This document shows, in pieces, positions 16,233-25,200 of a stretch of 40,277 nt of DNA. Both the position numbers and the translations under genes were made by a program. The notes beneath the pieces were generated by a model. That model was not told where the DNA came from, ran no database searches, and saw nothing but the letters and a program-made list of their open reading frames with translations. Numbering within the stretch: position 1 is the first letter of the stretch; the number at the start of each line of letters is the position of its first letter. Origin of the DNA: Methanogenium sp. (GTDB lineage Archaea; Halobacteriota; Methanomicrobia; Methanomicrobiales; Methanomicrobiaceae); contig JAUVCV010000022.1 in assembly GCA_030595665.1 (NCBI GenBank), forward strand, positions 1-40,277, given 5' to 3'.

Positions 16233-16312
16233 GGGTTATAACCCCGCTAAAAGTGACATTTTCGATGGGTTATAACCCACCTAAAACATACATTTATGCC
16301 GGGTTATAACCC
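16233..16312. repeat. Array of three perfect palindromes GGGTTATAACCC with exact 34-base period
   Basis: Copies at 16233-16244, 16267-16278 and 16301-16312 are identical and evenly spaced. The 22-base spacers also resemble each other (both contain CTAAAA then ACATTT). The array lies in the 300-base gap between the converging nrpRII-like and ablB genes, so it is not an obvious promoter site for either. The rest of the gap (16041-16232) shows only G-rich and C-rich stretches and no gene I can support. Confidence 0.85.
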
Positions 16313-16340
16313 GACATACCAATGTGAAAACCTCACTCAT

Positions 16341-17255
16341 TCATATAGACGGACGAGAAAATCGCTCCGCCGAAATACTTCGAAATTCTCCCCCCACCAT
16401 CTCCCGTTTTTCCACGTCAAGAGACTTGTACCAGACATTCATGCTCTCGAAGGCGCCGCAGATATTCGTGTTATTAACCAAAGTGCCGCCGAACCCGTAT
16501 CCGGCACGGGCAAAGGTGATGTTGACCGGATAGAAGGCTGCCCGTGCGATGGTATACGCGGTGCGTATGCCGGAACATCGCATCTTCCCCTCCATATTTG
16601 CCAGAAGGGCCGGGCAGAGCCCCATTCCCCGGTATTCAGGATGCGTCGCAAAGTCAGACATCTCTGCGTTCAAGCCTGAAACATCCACCTCCGCAGACGA
16701 GGCCGCCACCACCCGGTCGCCTGCCCGGACGACAAAATACCGGATGCCATCGTCCATCGTCTCCCGGAGATATTCCGGGTCGTGGATGGGGAACGGATAG
16801 GTCTCAAATACGTCCGCATACAGTCCCGCCAGTGCATCCGCATCCTTTCGGTCTGCTTCCTCAATCACAACACCGGATACCGCACTGCCGTTCCCACAGG
16901 AATCCGGCCGTGACTTCGCAGACCTGAGCAGATCTGCGGTGAGAGGTGCTGCATCACCGGGATCTGCCCGGGACGAATCAGGATATCGCGCAAGAAACCA
17001 GCCGTCCTCCACCCCGGAAAACATCCCGGGGACATGGGCCTCAGCCCTGTACCCGGCCGCACAAAACCGGTCTTTTGCAGAGTCCGGGACTTTGGCGAAG
17101 AGTTTTGAGTAGCCATACCGGTCTGCCAGCGCCTCAATCGCCGGGATGATGGTATCCGTATCCTCCACTGCGAGCTTCATCAGATAGACACGGTCATTGC
17201 AGGGGCCGTGCTGTATCACTGATGATCCCAGACGAGTGACGGTATCACTCGTCAT
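16341..17255 (-). CDS. ablB: Beta-lysine N-acetyltransferase
   Basis: The protein has 304 residues. The C-terminal half is a GNAT domain: [22 protein letters not shown], then [37 protein letters not shown], where the RGMGLCPAL stretch is the acetyl-CoA pyrophosphate loop. AblB acetylates beta-lysine on N-epsilon to give N-epsilon-acetyl-beta-lysine, a compatible solute of salt-stressed methanogens. The start ATG (17255) overlaps the end of ablA by 11 bases, so translation is coupled; the longer frame up to 17360 lies inside ablA and is rejected. Base composition of ablA and ablB is clearly richer in G+C than most of the window. Confidence 0.92.
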   Translation of the reverse strand: MTSDTVTRLGSSVIQHGPCNDRVYLMKLAVEDTDTIIPAIEALADRYGYSKLFAKVPDSAKDRFCAAGYRAEAHVPGMFSGVEDGWFLARYPDSSRADPGDAAPLTADLLRSAKSRPDSCGNGSAVSGVVIEEADRKDADALAGLYADVFETYPFPIHDPEYLRETMDDGIRYFVVRAGDRVVAASSAEVDVSGLNAEMSDFATHPEYRGMGLCPALLANMEGKMRCSGIRTAYTIARAAFYPVNITFARAGYGFGGTLVNNTNICGAFESMNVWYKSLDVEKREMVGGEFRSISAERFSRPSI

Positions 17256-18558
17256 TGCGCCGTTCGACCCGCTCGTTATCCTGAGGGATAAGCATGTAGG
17301 TATCATCGTAGTCGGAGAGCAGTCGTTCGATACCGACCCCTTTCGACTCGTTCGCATCATCCAGTTTCAGCTGCAGCGTGCATGCCTCACAGTTTCGGTC
17401 GCAGTAGACCTGCTTATAGTTGTCTGGTTCCCGATAGGTGCAGATGACCCCTTCATAATTTCGCAGCACCACCTTGTTCGTTGACCGTGAGATAACATAA
17501 TTCGGCATCACCGGAATCTTGCCGCCTCCGCCCGGAGCGTCAATAACATAGGTAGGTACTGCCAACCCGCTGGTATGGCCAATGAGGCTTTCGATTATTT
17601 CGATGCCCTTGCCCACCGGCGTGCGGAAGTGGGCGAGCCCCTCAGAAAGATCGCACTGGTAGAGGTAGTAGGGGCGGACCCTCTCCTGGACCAGCTTCTG
17701 CATGAGCCTCTTCATAATCCGGGGGCAGTCATTGACACCGGCTAAAAGCACCGTCTGGTTGCCGAGAGGGATGCCCGCATCGGCAAGTTTCCCGAGCGCC
17801 TCCCGCGATGAAGCGGTGATCTCCCGCGGGTGATTGAAGTGCGTATTGAGATAGAGAGGGTGATGTTTTTTGAGCATTCCCGCCAGTTCGTCGGTGATGC
17901 GATAGGGAAGGACCACCGGGACACGGCTTCCGATCCGGATGATCTCAACATGAGGAATGGCCCGCAACTCAGTAAGAATCCAGTCGAGATATTCGTCGGG
18001 GAGCATGAGCGGGTCGCCTCCTGAGAGCAGGACATCCCGGATGGCAGGATGTTTGGCAATATAATCCAGTCCCTCACGGATGGCAGCCTTGTCCGGGATG
18101 GAGTCGATAGCTCCAACTTTCCGTTTCCGGGTGCAATGGCGACAGTACATCGCACAGACGTTACTCACCAGAAAGAGGACCCGGTCAGGATACCGGTGGG
18201 TGATGCAGGCAGCCGGGCTGTCTATATCTTCTGCAAGAGGGTCTGCCATGTCGTAATCTTCAATAATGAGTTCGGCCTCAGAGGGGAAGGCCTGCATGAA
18301 GACGGGATCATTTTCATAATCGTCAGCATCGATGAGGGAGAGGTAATACGGGGTGATGCACATGGGAAAGGTGGCAATGGTCTTTTCCAGTTCTGCCCGT
18401 TTTTCTGGTGGAAAGCGGATGCCCAACAGACGCTCAACGGTAGTGATGTCTTTTATGGAATGGCGAATTTGCCAGTGCCAGTCCTTCCATTGGGAGACCC
18501 GTGATGTAGGATCAATTTTTGCAGCCATTTGCTGCTGATTGGATGAATAGATTGTCAT
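17245..18558 (-). CDS. ablA: L-lysine 2,3-aminomutase
   Basis: A 437-residue radical SAM and PLP enzyme. CAMYCRHC (C135, C139, C142) binds the [4Fe-4S] cluster, LSGGDPLML follows at 178-186, D277 (GVNDC) and D303 (YQCDLSEG) bind the lysine side-chain amine, and K347 in APGGGGKIP carries PLP. A C-terminal cysteine segment (YCDRNCEAC) matches the zinc site of clostridial enzymes. It converts L-lysine to beta-lysine, the first step of the N-epsilon-acetyl-beta-lysine osmolyte pathway, with AblB encoded next. An ATG at 18528 is an alternative start. The long upstream region with phased repeats suggests control of the operon, plausibly by salt as in Methanosarcina mazei. Confidence 0.95.
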   Translation of the reverse strand: MTIYSSNQQQMAAKIDPTSRVSQWKDWHWQIRHSIKDITTVERLLGIRFPPEKRAELEKTIATFPMCITPYYLSLIDADDYENDPVFMQAFPSEAELIIEDYDMADPLAEDIDSPAACITHRYPDRVLFLVSNVCAMYCRHCTRKRKVGAIDSIPDKAAIREGLDYIAKHPAIRDVLLSGGDPLMLPDEYLDWILTELRAIPHVEIIRIGSRVPVVLPYRITDELAGMLKKHHPLYLNTHFNHPREITASSREALGKLADAGIPLGNQTVLLAGVNDCPRIMKRLMQKLVQERVRPYYLYQCDLSEGLAHFRTPVGKGIEIIESLIGHTSGLAVPTYVIDAPGGGGKIPVMPNYVISRSTNKVVLRNYEGVICTYREPDNYKQVYCDRNCEACTLQLKLDDANESKGVGIERLLSDYDDTYMLIPQDNERVERRNDE

Positions 18559-18588
18559 AAATTAAAACCATAATGAATAGATTTTCAT
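18543..18588 (-). repeat. Direct repeat of 16 bases at the ablA start (includes a mini upstream ORF)
   Basis: ATGAATAGATTNTCAT (plus-strand reading) occurs at 18543-18558 and again at 18573-18588, 30 bases apart; only the N differs. On the coding strand each copy begins with ATG and reads MTIYS or MKIYS. The downstream one is the ablA start; the upstream one is followed by a stop after eight codons in the same frame, so it makes a short upstream ORF or marks a duplicated start region. Confidence 0.7.
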
Positions 18589-18883
18589 GAAGCAGAAATC
18601 AGAACACAGTGTGGTGGAATAGTACTTCTCTTGTTCATCCCATATATGTGTTGTGGGAAATTCGCCAAATTCGGGCTTAAATTGATTAAATAGCTCCAAT
18701 TAGGGCTTATTTCATTTTGTGCTGCCGGTTGCCGTTTTGAAGGGGGTGCTGTCGAAGTATTCGATATTCAGTCGATTTACGTATAAAGAATTCTATTTAA
18801 GGGCTATTATCCGGTTATATATCATAATTTCGGGAAAATGTGTCAAAAACGGACATCGGGTCAGCACACATCCTTCAAACCCT

Positions 18884-18920
18884 GTTGAACCCCGTTAAAA
18901 TCTGTTAAAACCTGTTAAAC
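18884..18920 (+). repeat. Four phased GTTRAAM units with an exact 10-base period
   Basis: GTTGAAC, GTTAAAA, GTTAAAA and GTTAAAC begin at 18884, 18894, 18904 and 18914. A 10-base period puts all units on one face of the helix, as in bent DNA or an array of regulator contacts. The block lies about 330 bases upstream of ablA in an otherwise gene-free stretch. Confidence 0.6.
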
Positions 18921-18984
18921 AAACACCGGTACCATAGAATTCCGTTCGATAATCTCTATTCAGGGGTTTTTTCTGCTGATACCC

Positions 18985-19037
18985 GATTGGTTTTGGGATT
19001 GTTTTGGAATTGTTTTGGAATTGTTTTGGGATTTGTT
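18985..19037 (+). repeat. Phased GGAATTGTTTT repeats, period 10 to 11 bases
   Basis: Units GGATTGTTTT, GGAATTGTTTT (twice) and GGGATTTGTT follow each other from 18996, after a GATTGGTTTT at 18985. The repeats are in step with the DNA helix. The whole 18559-19478 stretch has no gene I can support: two ORFs over 60 codons exist but have no recognisable domain. It holds only this block, the GTTAAA block and AT-rich DNA. Confidence 0.6.
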
Positions 19038-19478
19038 GAACACCCACCTACCAAACGAACCAAACAAACCAGGAGAAACACCAACTCATTTCGACAACAT
19101 AATAAATTCCTGCCTTTCGTTTAGGAATGCATAAGTAACGCATAAATAGCCCCGCAAACAGGCCCGCATCCCGGAAAAAAGCATCCACACAGACGGCCGG
19201 AGCGGGCCTTTTTCAAGCGGAGACATACTGCACATCCTCCCAAAAAATACACTGACGAAACCCCCTTATTAGTCTGCAATTTGTCGTATTTTTGCAAAAT
19301 AACCGGTGAAAATGCCATATTTTCAGGGTAGTTAAATGCATCAGGAAATACGCTCATTTTACGCCCTGATTCCCCATAAAAGGGGGTTAAAAAGAGGAGA
19401 ACGTCTATTTTACAGAATTTTTCACTTTGTTCACCCACAGCCGACAGACAGAATACCTATATATGTGGAATTGGGGAG

Positions 19479-19949
19479 ACACTGTCTCCCAAATTCAGAA
19501 CACCACCTGAAAAATTAATCACATCCCTGTCATTTTCTCATCTCTCTGAGATTATGGAGATAGAAAATCCTGTAAAACGCCTATTTTATGAGATTGAATG
19601 TATCAAAGGGTGCTGGTCTGTTCGTGAGTTAAAACGGCAGATTGCTTCGATGTATTTTGAGAGATCGGGTCTGTCAAAAGATAAGGAAGCATTGAGTCGT
19701 CTGGCAAACGAGGGAGCCGAGATTTCCTTTCCAATAATGGCTATTCGTGATTCATATGTTTTTGAGTTTCTGGGTCTTATGCCGGTTGAAGTAATGGATG
19801 AGTCTAAGTTTGAGTCAGCCCTTCTGGATAAACTTGAAAAATTTTTACTTGAACTTGGACGCGGTTTTTGTTTTGAGGCACGTCAAAGGCGTGTTCTGAT
19901 CGGGAATGAGTTTTATTTTGTGGACCTTCCGTTTCCAATTCAATCGCTT
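19479..19949 (+). pseudogene. YhcG-type (DUF1016/PDDEXK) nuclease gene fragment, lost at both ends
   Basis: In one open frame the sequence reads TLSPKFRTPPEKL, SLSFSHLSEIMEIENPVKRLFYEIE, WSVRELKRQIASMYFERSGLSKDKE, LEKFLLELGRGFCFEARQRR and ends at YFVDLPF. This matches the C-terminal nuclease domain of YhcG proteins, including the intact one at 25501-26637. The N-terminal DUF1016_N domain is absent: the frame has a stop near 19377 and no start before 19554. At the 3' end the expected catalytic DLK strand after VDLVFY is lost, and unrelated residues follow to a stop at 20009. So both ends have been removed and the nuclease site is incomplete. The SIR2 gene begins inside the tail of this frame. 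Confidence 0.8.
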
Positions 19950-19957
19950 TTTATAAT
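19949..19957 (+). promoter_or_regulatory. TATA box for the SIR2 gene (leaderless promoter)
   Basis: TTTTATAAT-like sequence centred near 19953 is 26 bases before the SIR2 ATG at 19979, the spacing expected for a leaderless archaeal mRNA. No Shine-Dalgarno is present. The box lies in the stretch that follows the last recognisable YhcG codons, so the gene seems to have arrived with its own promoter. Confidence 0.55.
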
Positions 19958-19978
19958 CATAAAGAACAATCCACAACT

Positions 19979-21892
19979 ATGCAGACTTCGGACAATCTTA
20001 ATGACTTAATCTCTGATATTCGAGAAAAACAAGTTGTTTTGTGGGTTGGTTCGGGTTTTTCGCATTATGCAGGGTATCCAACAGGAACTGAGTTGGCAGA
20101 GATCATCAAGTCAAATGCTTCTCAAACAGAAATCAAGCATATACAGGGTTTAAAAGGGCTTGATGTAGTGGCGCAAGAATTTGTAACGCTGAAAGGTTCT
20201 AGAAATGAACTTGAGGCTATTCTTCAAGATGTCTTTACAAAAGATCCAGATTACACATCATATCATGAAATGGTTGCAAAAATACCTCATTTCAAGCAAA
20301 TTATTACAACTAATTATGACACGTTGTTTGAGAGAATATACGGTGATGAAATAAACGTCATTTTTAGAGATGACCAAATTAAACAAACTATTGACGGAAA
20401 AAAGGTTAATTTGTACAAAATTCACGGTGACATTAACAACCCAGATTCGATTCTAATCACAGAGGATGATTATGTAAAATTTTTCTCGGTTAATAGAATT
20501 AGCCTCTTGTGGAACGAAATTACGTCTATAGTATCGAAATATACTCTCCTCTTTATTGGGTATTCAATTAGTGATATTAATATCAAATATATTTTTGAGT
20601 ATATTTTTTCTAAGCTAAATGTTGCAGATGCTAAAATATACCTCATCGCACCAGGGATTCCCGAACATAAACAAAGAGAATTTAAAAAAAAATACGGTGT
20701 ACGCTACATCGATTTGTATGCAGAAGAGGCAATCCCATTAATTCTGGAAAAAATTCAGAGGAATCTCATTATCGATACAAATAGCGGTCTTTTAGACCCA
20801 GAATCAACCATAAAATGTCTTGTGGCCCAAAATATTGATGCAACGTTTTGTATGGGAGCAAATGGAGCCATGCTAAGTACGTTATCATCTCAAGGTGGTG
20901 GTCCACCCTTGACAGTCAATTTTAAAGTTAGAATCCCTGATTCTACCAACAGCATTCTTTTTAGAAATATTCAAAACCTACTTTCAGGTGAATTGGTTGA
21001 AGAACTTACCTTGCCTTCTGATGTAGTCGAGCTGACATTCCAACCGAAAATTGGAAACATCCTTATACTCGATCCGAATAAAACAGAACATCAGGCTCTT
21101 ACTATCCGGCCAAACCCACTTGAGGTATTTAATGCAGAACTACGATTACGAAAAAGTGGAAAGAGATTTTTGAACGTGAAAGGGGAACGTTATGTCACCC
21201 CAACCAAAGGACATCTAAAATTCATCCACCCAATGTTCAAAATGTCATTTTCTGCATATAAAAATAAAAAAGAAAAAGCATCATTTAATTTTCAATTTCC
21301 CGGATTGGAGGATATTGCTCAAGCAAATGAAATATATGAATTCTTTTTTACATGGATGAACGGAGATGATCTTCTCATCTTCACCGAATTCTCAGATCCT
21401 GTATCCACATTTCCATCGAGATATTTACACCAGACCGATGAAATACAGGGAATTATCGGATGGGGATATCAGTTTACATCGAAAGCTAACAAGATTCAAA
21501 CATATTTTGGGATTAAATTACATATCGAAGTAGATAAAATATGCAAGCATGATCTGGAAGCCCTCGAAGATATTGTAGACGCTATCGACAACAAGAAGCG
21601 AAGGACGAGTCGTGTTATTTTCAATATGAATGACAAACAACTTCTCCGTAATTGGCTTGAGCAGGGAGTACCTGACCTTGTTTTCCACCTCGATCACTCT
21701 AATAAATATTCTTTGTTCGGTCGGGAATTTACTATTCAAGGGATACAATTTGATGGAAAAAATCTAATCATTGAAAATCCAGGTGAAGTTACAAAATTAC
21801 TATCCGGAAATGCAGACGAAATACCGGTAACTCTAACATGTTCAGATGGAACTATAGAATTTGGATTTAACTCCGTTACAATGAGCAAATGA
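19979..21892 (+). CDS. SIR2-domain protein with unknown C-terminal half (candidate NAD-consuming defence effector)
   Basis: The protein has 637 residues. Residues 1-270 form a SIR2-like NAD-binding domain: VVLWVGSGFSHYAGYPTG (19-36), ITTNYDTLFE (109-118, with N112), LYKIHGDINN (H149) and LLFIGYSISDINIKYIF (190-206). Asn and His at these places are the catalytic pair of SIR2 NADases in prokaryotic antiviral systems, such as Thoeris ThsA. The remaining 370 residues contain beta-rich sequence (LTVNFKVRIPDS, VELTFQPKIGNILIL, YKNKKEKASFNFQFPG) that I do not recognise. No Cys zinc site of deacetylase sirtuins is seen. The gene is AT-rich and sits in a gene-poor island with a STAND ATPase, which suggests a defence role; this is inference. 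Confidence 0.82.
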   Translation: MQTSDNLNDLISDIREKQVVLWVGSGFSHYAGYPTGTELAEIIKSNASQTEIKHIQGLKGLDVVAQEFVTLKGSRNELEAILQDVFTKDPDYTSYHEMVAKIPHFKQIITTNYDTLFERIYGDEINVIFRDDQIKQTIDGKKVNLYKIHGDINNPDSILITEDDYVKFFSVNRISLLWNEITSIVSKYTLLFIGYSISDINIKYIFEYIFSKLNVADAKIYLIAPGIPEHKQREFKKKYGVRYIDLYAEEAIPLILEKIQRNLIIDTNSGLLDPESTIKCLVAQNIDATFCMGANGAMLSTLSSQGGGPPLTVNFKVRIPDSTNSILFRNIQNLLSGELVEELTLPSDVVELTFQPKIGNILILDPNKTEHQALTIRPNPLEVFNAELRLRKSGKRFLNVKGERYVTPTKGHLKFIHPMFKMSFSAYKNKKEKASFNFQFPGLEDIAQANEIYEFFFTWMNGDDLLIFTEFSDPVSTFPSRYLHQTDEIQGIIGWGYQFTSKANKIQTYFGIKLHIEVDKICKHDLEALEDIVDAIDNKKRRTSRVIFNMNDKQLLRNWLEQGVPDLVFHLDHSNKYSLFGREFTIQGIQFDGKNLIIENPGEVTKLLSGNADEIPVTLTCSDGTIEFGFNSVTMSK

Positions 21893-22126
21893 CCAAAATT
21901 AATCACTTCTTACCCCATCAACGGTGATGACTTACCCATCACTCTCCGACTCTCCCACTTCTCCCCCAAGGCCAACAGCCTTGGTGAAGCGCCAACGGCC
22001 TGAAATAAATACCTTTGGAGAAATGGATGCAAGAGAAAGCAGTATTCAAACAATCCGAATGATTATAGATCCAGAACCGGATTCCAAACTAACTCATTTA
22101 TTTAGTTATATTTCAATCTATTTTTA

Positions 22127-22288
22127 ATGCCCTCCATAGAATTCAAAATATTTTATAATGCAGGGCATTCGACTGTCCGGATTCCACTAAATACGTCTGG
22201 AAATCGCAAGGCCCCTGGATTTTTCAACGATTCAACTCCAGTCTCATTTTTCAATATTAAATTACCGGGGATTGGTGACAGGCCATGA
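22127..22288 (+). CDS. Possible small protein, 53 residues, translationally coupled to the STAND gene
   Basis: ATG at 22127 opens a 53-codon frame (start MPSIEFKIFYNAG, end KLPGIGDRP) whose TGA overlaps the next gene's ATG as ATGA, the arrangement of coupled operon partners. No domain is recognised and no clear Shine-Dalgarno precedes it, so it could be chance. The remaining gap from the SIR2 stop (21893-22126) contains a possible inverted-repeat stretch around GGCCAACAGCC/AACGGCC and no other supportable gene. Confidence 0.4.
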   Translation: MPSIEFKIFYNAGHSTVRIPLNTSGNRKAPGFFNDSTPVSFFNIKLPGIGDRP

Positions 22289-25200
22289 CAGAAATGCCAG
22301 GAGAGGGGACTCAGGTTTCGGTGAATCGGTGCCCCACGGAGGAATTTTCCGGCAGGTATGATGAGCGTAAGAAAATATCAGATGCCCTGTCCCACGTCAA
22401 AGAACGCGGACAGGTGATAATGATATCCGGTGCCCGTGGATCCGGTAAAAGCTCGTTACTGGACTGGGTCGAGTATGAGATCCAGAGAGCCGATGGTGGA
22501 CTAGAAAGCCCGGCTTTCAAAGAGATCTTTTTAGAAACTCCCGGAATGATTATGGTCAGCTATGGAAAATTGCTGACAGATATTCAGGGCCATACAAAGT
22601 TTGGATGGTTTAAAAACATCGTGCGAAATGAATCCATGAAGAAAGGACTCACTGCATTAATTGGTATCGTAAAAGATTATACAACTCCGGTAGATCCAGC
22701 TGGTATTTTGGTGAGAACCGGCGAGAAGTTGGCTGAAGCATACCTTCCTTCGCGTCCTATCGGACACGATCCAGTTCTGATAGCGTTTCTTGGTGTTTTC
22801 AGAAAATTAAGTGAAGAACTTTCGCAAAAAGATGGTTGTGTAGCAATTCTTCTGGATGAAGCACAATGGTCATCTGATATCGATTTTATTCTGTTGAAGG
22901 ATTTAATACGGAATATCCCCCCGGGAATTGCGTTAATATTTACCTATCGTTTAGAGACGGCAACACAACAAAAATATGAAGAGCTTCAGGCTGAACTGCT
23001 GCGACATAGTCATCCTGAAATTAAGCTTGCAAAAATGCAATCCGATTGCATCACGGAGCTATTGAAGCTTCGCTACGAGCTAACTATCGATGAAGCAACT
23101 GCTGATTTTCTTAAAGAAAACATCGGAGACCCACTCTGTTTAATTGCATGCATGAACCTGTTGCAAAAGGAAAAATTACCCGTGACTATCGAAAATATTC
23201 GGGCAAATATGCATGCAGCGATAGAAAACCCTGCTAAGGTTATCTACCGGTGCTTAGATGATGCGCAGGCAAAATGGGCAAATTGTCTCTGTGTGCTCAG
23301 TCAGCCGATGCCACTGACAATTATGGCCTGCATGTTACAGTATCAACCGGGTACGATAACCTCGTTACAAGATGGGTTGGAAAAAAGTTATGTCATTATA
23401 AAAATCGAGAAGGGGTCATATGAATTTGCCCATCCCTCACTTCGTGAGTATCGAAAGGATCAATTGCCCGATGAGGATTTTGTAACGTTTCACGCGAAGG
23501 CTGCGAAATGTTTCAAAGACCGCGTAGATAAATTGCCCGACAAACAGTATGGGATTCTTTCTCTTGCTGAGCATGCATTTTATGGAGAAGATTATGAAAC
23601 TGCATCTGATCTCAATTTCCGATTGGGGAATCAGTATTATGACCACTATAATTACTCAACCGCTCTTGAATTGATGAACCGGGCAAAAATATCTGCACAA
23701 GAATTGAATGATCTTACCAGTGCATCTTCATCTCTCCACCAGATCGGGATGATCTGTGAGGACACAAACCGATTTGCTGATGCACTGGATTACTATCAGC
23801 AGAGCCTGGAGATCAGCCAGGAACTAGGTAACCGGGTTGGTGAGGCTTCAACCCTCCACCAGATCGGTATGGTCTATGAGGCCACAAACCAATTTTCTGA
23901 TGCACTGGCTTACTATAATCGGAGCTTGGTGATTGAACGGGAACTCGGTAACCGGGCTGGTGAGGCTATAGTCCTCCACCAGATTGGGATGGTCTATGGG
24001 GACACAAACCAATTTTCTGATGCACTAGATTACTATCAGCAGAGCCTGGAGATCAGCCAGGAACTCGGTAACCGGGTTGGTGAGGCTTCAACCCTTCACC
24101 AGATCGGGATGATCTGTGAGGACACAAACCGATTTGCTGATGCACTGGATTACTATCAGCAGAGCCTGGAGATCAGCCAGGAACTCGGTAACCGGGCTGG
24201 TGAGGCTATAGTCCTCCACCAGATTGGGATGGTCTATGAGGACACAAACCAATTTACTGATGCACTGGATTACTATCAGCAGAGCCTGGTGATCAAACGG
24301 GAACTCGGTAACCGTGCCGGTGAGGCCTCAACCCTCCACCAGATTGGGATGGTCTACCAGGACAAAAACCGATCTGATGATGCACTGGCTTACTATAATC
24401 GGAGCTTGGCGATCAACAAGGAACTCGGTAACCGTACTGTTGAGGTTTCTACCCTCCATCAGATCGGGATCGTGTATCAGGACACAAACCGGCATGATGA
24501 TGCACTGAAGTACTATCAGCAGAGCTTGACGATCACCCGGGAACTTGGTAACCATGCTAGTGAGGCCACAGCCCTCCACCAGATTGGGATGGTCTACCAA
24601 GACACAAACCGGTATGATGATGCACTGGCTTACTATAATCGGAGCTTGGCGATCAACCGGGAACTTGGTGGCCGTGCCGGTGAGGCCATAACCATTCACC
24701 AGATCGGGATGCTCTATGAGGACGTAAACCGGTATGCTGATGCACTGGCTTACTATAACCGGAGCTTGGCGATCAACCGGGAACTCGGTAACCGTGCCGG
24801 TGAGTCTTCATCCCTCCACCAGATCGGTATGGTCTACCAGAAAACAAACCGGTGGGCTGATGCACTGGTTTACTATAACCAGAGCCTGGTGATTGAACGG
24901 GAACTCGGTAACCGTGCCAGTGAGTCTTCATCCCTTCACCAGATCGGTATGGTCTATCAGGACACAAACCGGTATGATGATGCACTGAAGTACTATGACC
25001 AGAGCCTGACGATCAACCGGGAACTCGGGAACCATGCCAGTGAAGTTCTAACCTTAGCTCAGATGGGTGTTATATTCGGGGACATGTCCAAATTTGATGA
25101 TTCCGTCCACCATTTTTGCAATGCTCTCTCCATTGCCGTACCCAACCAGATGCCAGTGTCTGATCAAATTATATCTGTTCTTGCGATGAATCTTGATCAA

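Noticed and set aside
16064..16309. 81-codon ORF in the gap between nrpRII-like and ablB
   Set aside because: Its C-terminal part is only the translation of the palindrome array, and its composition (His, Arg, Cys-rich) is not coding-like.
16233..16312. Reading the palindrome array as a minimal CRISPR
   Set aside because: The repeat core is 12 bases, the spacers are 22 bases and alike to each other, and no cas gene is nearby; this does not fit CRISPR.
17256..17360. N-terminal extension of ablB inside ablA
   Set aside because: The added residues are an out-of-frame reading of ablA and do not resemble acetyltransferase N-termini; the ATG at 17255 overlaps ablA by only 11 bases.
19121..19438. 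105-codon minus-strand ORF in the ablA-SIR2 gap
   Set aside because: No recognisable domain, no start signals, and it overlaps the open frame leading into the YhcG fragment.
21924..22127. 67-codon ORF between SIR2 and STAND genes
   Set aside because: Low-complexity start (Ser/Pro-rich), no domain and no Shine-Dalgarno; the 53-codon ORF after it has better context.
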